Source: Nitrospinaceae bacterium (GTDB lineage: Bacteria; UBA8248). From it: DNA of 54,789 nucleotides. The stretch covers positions 1-54,789 of the forward strand of contig JABJAL010000049.1 of the NCBI GenBank assembly GCA_018669005.1, read 5' to 3'. Shown here piece after piece: positions 1 to 6,914 of this stretch. The notes under the pieces were generated by a model that saw nothing but the letters and a program-made list of their open reading frames with translations, did not search any database and was not told the origin of the DNA. Numbering within the stretch: the stretch's first letter is position 1; each line of letters starts with the position of its first letter. Made by a program: the position numbers and the translations under genes.

Positions 1-40
1 CGAGGACTGCCCCTGCGCCACGCGGCAGAGGGCGTCGATC

Positions 41-544
41 TTGGACCAACTTCCTTCCGATAAAGAAGCGGAAGAACTGGAAACGAGGAGGAGGCAACGG
101 GAAGCAGAAAAAAGGAAGTTGCAAGAAAGGCTTAGGGTCATAGGTGGAGGGATTAATTATAGTAAATATAATTTGGGCCTTACCAGAGAAAACCTCCCTA
201 GGCTACGGCGCAATCTTGATCGTGTGAGAAACTTAAGAGACAGTCCTGATTTGTCGGAAGAGGATATTCAGAAATATCGAGACCGCGTGAACGAACTCAA
301 AGGACATATCGAAACATCAGAATCGACAATTAGGGAAAACGAAGAACGTTTGTTTGAACTTCAACGTGAAAGGGCTGAGATCGAAGGTCAACTGGATCGA
401 TTGAACAGCGAGACTGCCGAAAGAAGCGGCCCTTCGATCATGGATGAGCTGGAAAAGGGAAGGCAAAGAACTCCTTGCGATTGCGGGACGACCACAGTGC
501 GGCTGGTGAACGTTTCGCCCTTCTCCCTCTTAGGAGTGCGTTAG
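41..544 (+). CDS. Coiled-coil hypothetical protein, possibly cut by window edge
   Basis: This gene is not recognised. The product is about 167 residues and rich in Glu, Arg, Lys and Gln. Long charged heptad-like stretches (about residues 5-35 and 75-130) predict coiled coil, and no signal peptide or membrane segment is seen. The C-terminus, from about residue 143, is different in character and holds a CDCG motif, so it could be a small metal site or the product of a rearrangement. The frame is open back to base 2 of the window. The TTG at 41, with AGAGGG about nine bases ahead, is only a possible start and the gene may begin outside. The following 100 bases lead into an insertion-sequence scar, so truncation at the 3' end is possible too. 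Confidence 0.45.
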   Translation: MDQLPSDKEAEELETRRRQREAEKRKLQERLRVIGGGINYSKYNLGLTRENLPRLRRNLDRVRNLRDSPDLSEEDIQKYRDRVNELKGHIETSESTIRENEERLFELQRERAEIEGQLDRLNSETAERSGPSIMDELEKGRQRTPCDCGTTTVRLVNVSPFSLLGVR

Positions 545-654
545 CAGAAAGCAAATATTAAGGGTTCTTTGGTCCGTTAAATTAATCGGCCTCTACCCAA
601 AACTCGAAATCTATTAGTGACCCCAAGGGGATTTGAACCTTGGACTAGTTTCCC

Positions 655-952
655 TGTGCTCCGAAAAAAGTAGATTCCCCATAAAATAAATGACTTAACA
701 GCATCGTTGAATTGAGAAATTTTAGGGTTTTGGCCTAAGAAAGGGTTTTTTTAAGCGGCTTCTTCAACTAGCGGCACGATTATTAAATAAGTCACGAATC
801 GGGCCGGGTACAAGAACCTGAATTATCGGGTTAGGAATGCAACACGGGCAATGGTTTCCGGGCTCATGGTGAAATTGGTAGCGGGTTTTAGAGCATGTCC
901 AAGAAGCAAGAATCCTCTCATTCAGCATGGACCGACATGAGGGGGGCACGTC
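655..952 (-). repeat. Degenerate insertion-sequence fragment, copy 1 of a local family
   Basis: This copy begins with TGTGCTCCG followed by AAAAAAGTAGATTCCCC, and matches the copy at 2431 over about 300 bases with many substitutions. Read on the minus strand it holds a short decayed reading frame ending TYLIIVPLVEEAA-stop (near 750-790), which recurs in the other copies. The last 100 bases before the TGTGCTCCG end would be a non-coding terminus. No intact transposase is present. The family could not be assigned by eye. Bases 953-1121 hold nothing else that I recognise. Confidence 0.6.
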
Positions 953-1121
953 AAATTAAAAACAAGCCCACCCCACTCGGTAGGTGGATTCTTCCCAGCA
1001 GCTTCATCAGGTGTTTTTAGATTTAACAGGGCTCGAGTTATGGGAGTTAAAAATCGCAGGATTGTTAGGTGACCAACAGGATCTTTCTGGAAATATTGCC
1101 AGGCGGCTCTGCTTTAAACTC

Positions 1122-2000
1122 TTATTTTCCGATAACGATTAAATAAGCCCCCACAACGGAAAGCACCCCTCCCGTGACCACTCTCCAGGTGATGGCTTCT
1201 TCCTTTCGAAAGAAGAACCAGGAAAATATGATGACAAAGAGAACGGACAGGCGGTTAATGGGAACGACCTGGACGATTTCCCCCATCTGAACGGCCCCCC
1301 AGAAACAAAGCGCGGCGGCGGCGTTAAATACCCCACCCACCACGGCAATCGATATTCCACCGCCATTCCAGCGCTTGCCGGTTTCTTCCGTCGTGAAACA
1401 AAGGATGCCCGTCATTAGGAAGGTGGCGGTCCCGGTGGATATCCCCATACCGAGCGGCGAAGATGGGATCCAGGCCAGACCGTACCGCCGAACGATAAAT
1501 GCCAGCGCAAAGGTGAGGGCCGTTAAAAGGGGTACGATGTAATAGGTCAGGGGGATTTTTTTTTGTAGCTTCTCCCCCTCCCAGACGAGAAGGGCGCCGC
1601 CGACCATGATCAAAAGCGATCCGGCGATGATGCCGGTGGTCAGGTGTTCTCCAAGAAATATGACAGAAAGGCCCGTGGACCAGACGAGGATGGATTGCAT
1701 CACAATGGAGGTTCGGGTAACGCCGACAATCCGTTGGGAGACGAAACTCATGTATCGGCCAAACAGGGAACCGACGAGTCCGTTCGCCACGAACCAGAGG
1801 ATCCCCTGTATCGGCCATTGCTCCACCCCGGGGCCCATCTGGTAGAAAACCACGGCGAAAAGGACGGACACGCCATTCACCAGGGCGGTGATGACGTTTG
1901 GGTTGATGCGGCCAAGCGCTTTTTGGTAAAGCGTGCGCGAAATCGCAACTAAAAAAGCGGCGATGAGCGCAAGCATGTTTGGGTGGATGGTCTCGAGCAA
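1122..2000 (-). CDS. EamA/DMT-family membrane transporter
   Basis: This is a predicted inner-membrane exporter of the drug/metabolite transporter superfamily; the substrate is unknown. The 292-residue product has about ten hydrophobic helices arranged as two five-helix EamA repeats (roughly residues 5-140 and 150-290), the normal size for the family. Each half ends with the usual glycine-rich last helix (MVGGALLVWEG and VVGAYLIVIG). The start is a TTG at 2000; the frame is open further upstream and no good ribosome site is visible, so the start is uncertain. It is a lone gene between two insertion-sequence scars. A second EamA protein lies at 40598. The family call is secure; the function is not. 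Confidence 0.85.
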   Translation of the reverse strand: MLETIHPNMLALIAAFLVAISRTLYQKALGRINPNVITALVNGVSVLFAVVFYQMGPGVEQWPIQGILWFVANGLVGSLFGRYMSFVSQRIVGVTRTSIVMQSILVWSTGLSVIFLGEHLTTGIIAGSLLIMVGGALLVWEGEKLQKKIPLTYYIVPLLTALTFALAFIVRRYGLAWIPSSPLGMGISTGTATFLMTGILCFTTEETGKRWNGGGISIAVVGGVFNAAAALCFWGAVQMGEIVQVVPINRLSVLFVIIFSWFFFRKEEAITWRVVTGGVLSVVGAYLIVIGK

Positions 2001-2120
2001 TTCGATGTCCAGGGATTCGGAGTCAGTATGAAACGGTGTTTCAACTTGCCGCCGGTCAATCGTCTTTATCGAAATTCGATAATAGCGGTTCGAGTGGCGT
2101 TAGCCTAGCATAGTTCGGGT

Positions 2121-2278
2121 TGTGCTCCGCAAAAAGTAGATTCCCCATAAAATGAATAACTTAACAACGTCGTTGAATTCAGTTTTTTTAGGATTTTGGT
2201 CTGAGAAGAGTGTCTAAGCGGCTTTTTCGACTAACGGGACGGTTATTAAATAAGTCTTGAATCGGGCCCCCGCTACCA
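2121..2278 (+). repeat. Insertion-sequence end fused to a tRNA-like 3' end, copy 2
   Basis: This copy starts with TGTGCTCCGCAAAAAGTAGA and runs about 145 bases in parallel with copies 1 and 3. On the minus strand it encodes the same tail, TYLITVPLVEKAA-stop. Past GAATCGGGCC it leaves copies 1 and 3 and reads CCCCGCTACCA, which resembles the T-stem, acceptor and CCA of a tRNA 3' end on the plus strand. A strong terminator follows. The same junction recurs at 5487-5646 and, decayed, at 13941-14099. No tRNA 5' part is present here. Confidence 0.55.
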
Positions 2279-2284
2279 ACAATA

Positions 2285-2430
2285 TCAAGGGGCTACGGCT
2301 AAGGTCGTAGCCCCTTTTTGTTGTCTGGTGTCCATATAGGTGTCCAGTCGATGAACAGCGGACGCTTTATGGTCGGCACTAAGGTGAGAATATCTTAGGG
2401 TCATCTGGATTGTCTTGTGGCCGAGTAGCC
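2285..2430 (-). pseudogene. Tyrosine recombinase (phage-type integrase), C-terminal fragment
   Basis: The minus-strand frame reads LLGHKTIQMTLRYSHLSADH and continues to a TGA at 2285-2287, 47 codons in all. The LGH histidine and the tyrosine of RYSHLS match the end of the integrase catalytic box, so this is the 3' end of a site-specific recombinase that cleaves and rejoins DNA through that tyrosine. The gene is cut at 2430/2431, where insertion-sequence copy 3 begins with TGTGCTCCGC. A more decayed copy of the same end lies at 14146-14220. It sits convergent to a tRNA-like 3' end, as integrases of tRNA-targeting elements usually do. It cannot be active. Confidence 0.8.
2289..2319 (+). terminator. 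Rho-independent terminator after tRNA-like 3' end
   Basis: The nine-base stem GGGGCTACG pairs with CGTAGCCCC around an eight-base loop and is followed by five T on the plus strand. It lies ten bases after the CCA-like end, as expected for a tRNA terminator, and also overlaps the integrase stop region on the other strand. Confidence 0.75.
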
Positions 2431-2732
2431 TGTGCTCCGCAAAAAGTAGATCCCTCATAAAATGAATGACTTAACAAAGCAGTTAAATTGAGAAATTTTA
2501 GGATTTTGGCCTAAACATGGGACTTTTTTAAGCGGCTTTTTCGACAAGAGGGACGGATATTAAGTAAGTCACGAATCGGGCCGTGGATTAGTACCTGAAT
2601 AATCGGGTAGCAAATGCTCTCTGGCAAGGGTTTCCGGGGTATGGTTGAAATTGGTAGCGGGGTTCGGGGAACCCTCAAGTGCCGAAAATCCCCTCATTCA
2701 GCTTGGACCGGTTTGAAGGGGGGGGCCGTCAG
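2431..2732 (-). repeat. Degenerate insertion-sequence fragment, copy 3
   Basis: This copy starts with TGTGCTCCGCAAAAAGTAGA immediately at the broken end of the integrase fragment, so it probably inserted into, or recombined with, that gene. It parallels copy 1 for about 300 bases. On the minus strand it keeps the tail TYLISVPLVEKAA-stop, with synonymous differences from the other copies. Upstream frames are broken. The far end runs into the 3' flank of the AhpD-like gene at 2742. Confidence 0.6.
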
Positions 2733-2741
2733 CTGGAATAA

Positions 2742-3368
2742 TCAGCTGATTATTCCCATTCTCTGAACATAGGCCTGTAAGTCTTCTGGTTTGGCACTTG
2801 CTCGTCCACCCTTAGCTTGTACTTCTTCTCCCTCAAGTTCGATTTGTAAAGAATCCATAAAACGATTCATTAGTCCGCGAAAACAAGCTACCATTGTAAG
2901 TTCAACGATTTCTGCAGTGTCAAAATGTTTAGAGAGTTCTTCGTATGCTTTGTCGTCATATCTTGCAGTATTCCATGTGACTAGCTCTGCCCACTTGATA
3001 ACTGACTTCTCACGGTCATCAAACAGGGGACTTTCCATATAGTTGTCACCACTTAGTGTGTTAAGTTGTTCCTCTGTCCAGCCAGCAGTTCGCCCAACTA
3101 GGCGATTGTGCTTTATTCAATATTGGCACTCGTTAAGAGCAGATACTTTGATCATAGCTAGAGCTCTCATCTTACCGTCGAGTTTGCATCCTAGTCCGTC
3201 TTTTTGAAGTACAGTTTGTAATGGAAGAAGGAATTTCAGGATAGCCGGGGAATGAGCAAATGTGCGCATCGAATTAGCGACCCTTCCGTTAATATTATCT
3301 GCAGTTTCGAATGCATTTCGAATATCAGGGTGCTCTGCGTTATTTTGAATAAAAGGTACTCTTGCCAT
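2742..3368 (-). CDS. AhpD-like carboxymuconolactone-decarboxylase-fold selenoprotein (TGA read as Sec84)
   Basis: This is a predicted cytoplasmic AhpD-fold peroxidase or thiol oxidoreductase. From the ATG at 3368, with GGAG seven bases ahead, the frame reads 83 codons to NECQY, meets TGA at 3117-3119, and continues in the same frame as IKHNRLVGRTAG and 124 further codons to a stop at 2742, giving 208 residues. The family motif is CxYCxxHN, so the TGA sits exactly on the resolving cysteine, giving C-Q-Y-U. Both sides of the TGA are intact, which argues against decay. The family is known to include AhpD-like selenoproteins with a CxxU site. A SECIS-like hairpin follows the TGA. The alternative is a nonsense-mutated pseudogene, made unlikely by the second case at 16547-17977. 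Confidence 0.8.
3085..3111 (-). promoter_or_regulatory. SECIS-like hairpin downstream of in-frame TGA
   Basis: On the minus strand, 11 bases after the TGA, TCGCC pairs with GGCGA around the loop TAGTTG. An outer GCA/TGC pair is separated by a small internal loop. The GU in the loop begins 18 bases after the TGA, the same spacing as I recall for the E. coli fdhF element. Bacterial SECIS hairpins bind SelB and lie inside the coding sequence just after UGA. Only the pairing and spacing are seen here; function is inferred. Confidence 0.6.
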
Positions 3369-3452
3369 AAATGTTCTCCAATTTGATTTGTGAGAAATTA
3401 GGGTAGCTTTGACATACTAATTCATCAAGGTGACCTGCCCCTAATAGTTGTA

Positions 3453-3628
3453 CCTGTGCTCCGCAAAAAGTGAATCCCAAGTAGATTGAATAGGTTAGGG
3501 AGTCAGGTTAGTAGGGAAGAATTATGGCGAAATATGAAATCGAATCTTAAATTGCGGATTGAATGGGCAATTCACCAGACTTCAAATCCTTGAATTCGTA
3601 TGAGATCCAATTTATTGCGGAGCACAGG
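3453..3628. mobile_element. MITE-like miniature element with TGTGCTCCGCAA inverted ends
   Basis: A 172-base unit runs from TGTGCTCCGCAA (3455) to TTGCGGAGCACA (3626), perfect 12-base inverted ends. Similarity continues inward with a few mismatches and outward by CC/GG. There is no reading frame of note inside. The ends match the outer end of the degenerate insertion-sequence copies at 655, 2121 and 2431, so it looks like a non-autonomous derivative moved by the same transposase. No clear target duplication is visible. Confidence 0.65.
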
Positions 3629-3687
3629 GGAGGCTAGGGCAGGTCGCATCCAAGAGCAAGGTAAGGAAGTGATTGATTTTAGGTAAT

Positions 3688-3709
3688 ATTACTAATTCGC
3701 CATGCACAC
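3688..3709 (+). repeat. 22-bp inverted repeat, left copy flanking rsgA
   Basis: ATTACTAATTCGCCATGCAC plus AC here is the exact reverse complement of 4976-4997. The right copy lies inside the GNAT fragment, where it encodes RVHGELVI, so the left copy is an inverted piece of that gene. The two enclose only rsgA. Confidence 0.75.
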
Positions 3710-3779
3710 CTTTGAAGCCAGAGAGTGATCTTATCGGCGTGATTGCGAGGGTCGTGTGATTACTAGAAGGATGGAAACT

Positions 3780-4868
3780 ATGACAAACGAGATAGAAAAA
3801 ATAAGGCGAATGGGGTTTAGTTCTTCGCTACAAGCCAATACGGACAGCGAAACCGCATCCGCACATGACTTGGCGCGAGTAATGACTGTACGCAAAGACC
3901 GCTATGTAATTTCCAAGGGCTGTGGTGATGTTTTTGCGAAATTGGCGGGAAAATTCGCTTACGCCATAGATTCAACTATGGATTTGCCGACAGTTGGCGA
4001 TTGGATTTACGCTGATTTTTACGACGATGATACGCTTGCCATTATTCACGACGTTGTTCCCAGAATTACGCTTATGAAGCGAAAAACGGCAGGGAAAAAT
4101 GTTGACTATCAATTGATCGCCGCAAATATCAACACCGCTTTCATTGTCCAATCCCTCGATGAAAATTTCAACCTCCGACGACTTGAGCGCTATTTGGTGA
4201 TGATTAACGAATGCGGCATCGTTCCAATCGTGTTGTTGAGTAAAAGCGATCTAATTTCAGATGACAAAATCACTGAGAAGATCAACACCATTTTAGAGAT
4301 CATACCAAATATTACTGTCTTGCCTTTCAGTAATGAGAATGGCGCGAACCTAGATCAAATTCGGGCTCTATTGCACCCAGAAAAAACTTACTGTCTGGTG
4401 GGTTCTTCGGGTGTGGGTAAAACGACGTTGCTTAATAGCCTGTTAGGTGGCGCGAACCTTGAAACCAATCCCGTCAGAGAAAAAGACAGTAAGGGACGGC
4501 ATACCACGACCAACCGTCAACTGTTCCAATTAGAGAATGCCTCAATGGTGATCGATACACCGGGTATTCGTGAACTGGGTAATTTCTTCATCGAGACTGG
4601 TTTAGATGAGACATTTCCAGAAATTGTCGAGCTGGAGAGTGGATGCAAATTTAACAATTGCTCTCACGTCAATGAAAAAGGCTGCGCAATTTTGGCGGCG
4701 ATTGCCGAGGGTAGTTTGTCTGAAAAACGTTATCAGAATTACGAAGCGATGCGGCGCGAGTCGAGTTACAACGAAATGCCGGACTATGAAAAACGGCAGA
4801 AGGACAAGCAATTGGGCAAATTCATAAAATCTGTCCAGAAGGCCAAGAATGATAAGTATGGTCGATAA
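3780..4868 (+). CDS. rsgA: Ribosome small-subunit-dependent GTPase RsgA
   Basis: RsgA is a circularly permuted GTPase that helps mature the 30S subunit in the cytoplasm. The order of motifs shows the permutation: an N-terminal OB-fold region (about 35-110), G4 LSKSD near 155, then the P-loop GSSGVGKTT near 208, G3 DTPG near 255, and a C-terminal zinc knuckle with CKFNNCSH and GC. Length (362 aa) is usual. I chose ATG 3780 because AGAAGG lies nine bases ahead; GTG 3756 and ATG 3771 are in frame but spaced poorly. Base composition is lower in GC than most later genes, and 22-bp inverted repeats flank it, so transfer into this scarred region is plausible. A GNAT fragment follows after one base. 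Confidence 0.93.
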   Translation: MTNEIEKIRRMGFSSSLQANTDSETASAHDLARVMTVRKDRYVISKGCGDVFAKLAGKFAYAIDSTMDLPTVGDWIYADFYDDDTLAIIHDVVPRITLMKRKTAGKNVDYQLIAANINTAFIVQSLDENFNLRRLERYLVMINECGIVPIVLLSKSDLISDDKITEKINTILEIIPNITVLPFSNENGANLDQIRALLHPEKTYCLVGSSGVGKTTLLNSLLGGANLETNPVREKDSKGRHTTTNRQLFQLENASMVIDTPGIRELGNFFIETGLDETFPEIVELESGCKFNNCSHVNEKGCAILAAIAEGSLSEKRYQNYEAMRRESSYNEMPDYEKRQKDKQLGKFIKSVQKAKNDKYGR

Positions 4869-4975
4869 TATGACAGAAATTCGAGAAGAAAATACGGGAG
4901 ATCGCGAGGCTGTTAACGTTATTAACGATGCAGCGTTCGCTCAACTTTCCGAGGGAAATATTGTTGCTGCAATTC

Positions 4976-4997
4976 GTGTGCATGGCGAATTAGTAAT
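4976..4997 (-). repeat. 22-bp inverted repeat, right copy flanking rsgA
   Basis: This is the exact inverse of 3688-3709 and lies in the N-terminal GNAT fragment. Together the two enclose 1.27 kb containing rsgA alone. Confidence 0.75.
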
Positions 4998-5010
4998 TCG
5001 CCACCCACAG

Positions 5011-5082
5011 GTTTGAGGAGAGGTCTAGAACCGAAAAAACCTCTTTTTCAGCATGGCCTGGTTTTTGGGAGGCCGGACAGGA
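5011..5082 (-). repeat. Short insertion-sequence remnant inside GNAT gene
   Basis: The stretch CCTCTTTTTCAGCATGG followed by a G-rich run resembles the inner ends of copies 1 (near 913-945) and 3 (near 2690-2725). It replaces the middle of the GNAT gene. The match is short, about 50 bases. Confidence 0.4.
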
Positions 5083-5213
5083 GAGAATTGTCGCATAATC
5101 CCATTTTATAAGAAGTTAGGTTATACTGACCGGGTGGGCGATGCGTCGATCATTGCCACGCATGTGTGCGCGGAGGCCATCACCTAAGCGACCAGTGAAA
5201 AGGAGATATTACG

Positions 5214-5423
5214 TTGTTCCCGTTTGGAGTTACGGAAATCCTTGTTGTTCTCCTGATCTGCGTGCTTGTATTCGGCGCAAAGCGCCTACCTGAAATTGGC
5301 TCCGGCCTGGCCTCTGGGATCAAGAATTTCAAGAAGGGGCTCATCAACGACGAATTTCCCGAAAAGAAGGAAGAGCCCGAGGCCTCGGTTACCGAAAAAC
5401 CGGTTGATAGGGGTGACTCCTAG
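5214..5423 (+). CDS. tatA: Sec-independent translocase subunit TatA
   Basis: TatA forms the protein-conducting assembly of the twin-arginine translocase, which exports folded proteins. The 69-residue product has the usual layout: one N-terminal membrane helix (residues 5-20, [20 protein letters not shown]), the [10 protein letters not shown] hinge, a short amphipathic helix ([15 protein letters not shown]) and a charged tail. The start is TTG 5214, supported by AAGGAG eight bases ahead. No tatB or tatC is near, so it is an orphan. Likely Tat clients in the window are UrtA (SRRDFF) and the Rieske protein (SRRSLL). Confidence 0.93.
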   Translation: MFPFGVTEILVVLLICVLVFGAKRLPEIGSGLASGIKNFKKGLINDEFPEKKEEPEASVTEKPVDRGDS

Positions 5424-5486
5424 GGCGGCGCGCTAGATAAAACTAAATATGACCAGCCTCCGAGCGTAGACGTTCTGTAACGTAAA

Positions 5487-5646
5487 TGTGCCCCGAAAAT
5501 ATTTAATCTCCCACAAAGTGAATGCCTTGGCGAGATCTTAAATTGTAAATCCTCTAGATTTTCGATCTATATAAAGAAGTGTTACGCGGCTTTTTCGACT
5601 AGCGGAACGGTTATTAAATAAGTCACGAATCGGGCCCCCGCTACCA
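5487..5646 (+). repeat. Insertion-sequence end fused to tRNA-like 3' end, copy 5
   Basis: The copy starts TGTGCCCCGAAAA (decayed end) and keeps the minus-strand tail TYLITVPLVEKAA-stop. It then reads GAATCGGGCCCCCGCTACCA, identical to the junction at 2261-2278. After the CCA the sequence differs from copy 2 and has its own terminator, and no integrase fragment is attached. Confidence 0.5.
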
Positions 5647-5657
5647 GATTTAATTGA

Positions 5658-5687
5658 CCCCCGGTTCTTCTGGAGCCGGGGGTTTTT
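5658..5687 (+). terminator. Rho-independent terminator
   Basis: A ten-pair stem (CCCCCGGTTC with GGAGCCGGGGG, one G-T pair) and a five-base loop are followed by five T on the plus strand. It serves the tRNA-like end or tatA reading rightward, and overlaps the stop codon of the convergent LysR gene. Confidence 0.75.
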
Positions 5688-6609
5688 ATGAGGTCAACTT
5701 CGTTTTTCTTGCCAAATTAATGATTCCAGGCAAGAAGGGGGATTGATTTTTTTTCAACCACGCCATTCCAAATTCTAGTTGAAGAAATGGAGAGTCGTCA
5801 CTTAGCGTTTTAAAGGTTATCCCTGGCCATCCAAGTTTTTTTAAAGGTCCAGGCAAAAGGGCGATACCTAGTTCCCCAGATACGAGACTAATCATTGATC
5901 GAAGAGGCGCTTCTTGAAGAATTTTAGGCATGAATCCACTTTCCTTGCACGCGTTTAAAATCTGAGAATGAAAAACAGATGCTGTGGAATTTCGGCCTCG
6001 GCGTGAGAGAGGCAAAATAAAAGACTCGTCTTTTAGTTGTAAGAGGTTGAGCTTTTTGGATTTCGTTAGGCAGTGATTTTTCGGGAGTGCTACGATCATT
6101 CGATCCATCCACAAGGGCTCGAAAGTAAGTTTCTCCGAATCAAAAGTTGTCAAATTAAGCTGGTCTTTTCGAAGGAATCCAATATCTACGATCCCTTCAG
6201 AAATAGCTGTGCATTGCTCGTCTCCTGGCATTACTTGAAGTTCTAAATTGATATCTGGGAATTTGTTCCGAAATTGGGGCAATATTTCTGGAATTAGTGA
6301 AACCGATGAAGAAAATATGGAAGCGATTTTCAGGTGACCAAGAAATCCTTGGGCTATTCGATTAGCAACCGTTTTGGCAAAATCGACTTGTGATAAAGCC
6401 AGGCGAATCTCGGCCAAAAAAGCCACCCCTGCATCTGAGAGTTCAACGGAGCGACTGTTGCGAATAAAAAGTTGTACGCCCAGTTCTTCCTCTAAGCTTT
6501 GAATGGCATTGCTCAAAGGTGGCTGAGCCATATTCAAGCGTTTTGCGGCACGAAGAAATTGTTTCTCTTCCGCCACAGCTACAAATTGCTGGAAACGGCG
6601 CAAAGTCAA
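5686..6609 (-). CDS. LysR-family transcriptional regulator
   Basis: The product is a DNA-binding activator or repressor that responds to a small ligand. The N-terminal winged helix-turn-helix (residues 1-60) carries RAAKRLNMAQPPLSNAIQSL and is followed by the linker and periplasmic-binding-like effector domain (about 90-300). I chose TTG 6609 because GGAG lies six bases ahead and the protein then begins MTLRRFQQFVAVAEE, the normal family start; it is 307 residues, the usual length. An upstream TTG at 6666 would add 19 atypical residues. It is divergent from the ABC transporter operon starting at 6915 and so probably controls it. Confidence 0.92.
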   Translation of the reverse strand: MTLRRFQQFVAVAEEKQFLRAAKRLNMAQPPLSNAIQSLEEELGVQLFIRNSRSVELSDAGVAFLAEIRLALSQVDFAKTVANRIAQGFLGHLKIASIFSSSVSLIPEILPQFRNKFPDINLELQVMPGDEQCTAISEGIVDIGFLRKDQLNLTTFDSEKLTFEPLWMDRMIVALPKNHCLTKSKKLNLLQLKDESFILPLSRRGRNSTASVFHSQILNACKESGFMPKILQEAPLRSMISLVSGELGIALLPGPLKKLGWPGITFKTLSDDSPFLQLEFGMAWLKKNQSPFLPGIINLARKTKLTS

Positions 6610-6914
6610 ATTATACTCCAAATGTATTGATGGGGCGTGTAGGTGATATTTGACATATTCAATCAAAGGTATAAATTTAAGTCAATATAGTAATTTCTAA
6701 TTAACGGAAAATGCCGTTTCTTTAAGGGAGTTTCATTAGTGTAACTCTTGAGGCAGGGCATGACCTCTTCGCCATTTTCAGGGAGCCTCACAAGAAGGTC
6801 CGATTATTGTCTTCCTTGGGGCTTTGATCGAGGGAGTTGATAAGTAAAAGGTAGTTGAATTATCAATTTTTCACGGGTAGGAGAATCTTTAACCTTTTAG
6901 GGGGGAGTTAAAAG
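6610..6914. promoter_or_regulatory. Divergent lysR/ABC-transporter intergenic region with inverted repeat
   Basis: No gene is seen in these 305 bases. They hold an inverted repeat AACGG-AAAATG-CCGTT at 6703-6718, near the lysR side, the sort of short dyad LysR proteins bind. No confident -35/-10 pair was found. The RBS of the binding protein is the GGGGGAG at about 6901-6907. Confidence 0.35.

Larger units (their letters stand above)
4870..5187 (+). pseudogene. GNAT N-acetyltransferase, split by an insertion-sequence remnant
   Basis: The first part, 4870-5016, reads from ATG as MTEIREENTGDREAVNVIND and on to GELVIRHPQV-stop, which resembles the start of a GNAT acetyltransferase. The second part, from about 5083 to 5187, reads PFYKKLGYTDRV then DASIIATHVCAEAIT-stop, resembling the conserved GNAT C-terminus. 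The middle, with the acetyl-CoA site, is missing and replaced by about 70 bases related to the local insertion-sequence family. It starts one base after rsgA and was probably co-transcribed with it. It cannot be functional as it stands. Confidence 0.65.

Noticed and set aside
600-645. tRNA T-arm-like sequence on the minus strand (GGTTCAAATCCCCTTGGGGTC)
   Set aside because: The T-stem does not pair well and no anticodon or D arm is present; at most an old attachment-site scar.
764-949. Open frame of 61 residues on the minus strand
   Set aside because: It lies in insertion-sequence copy 1 and is out of frame with the conserved tail shared by the copies.
3117-3119. Reading the TGA as an ordinary stop or a sequencing error
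   Set aside because: The same codon position is TGA in a second gene at 17726-17728, each with intact downstream coding sequence and a nearby hairpin.
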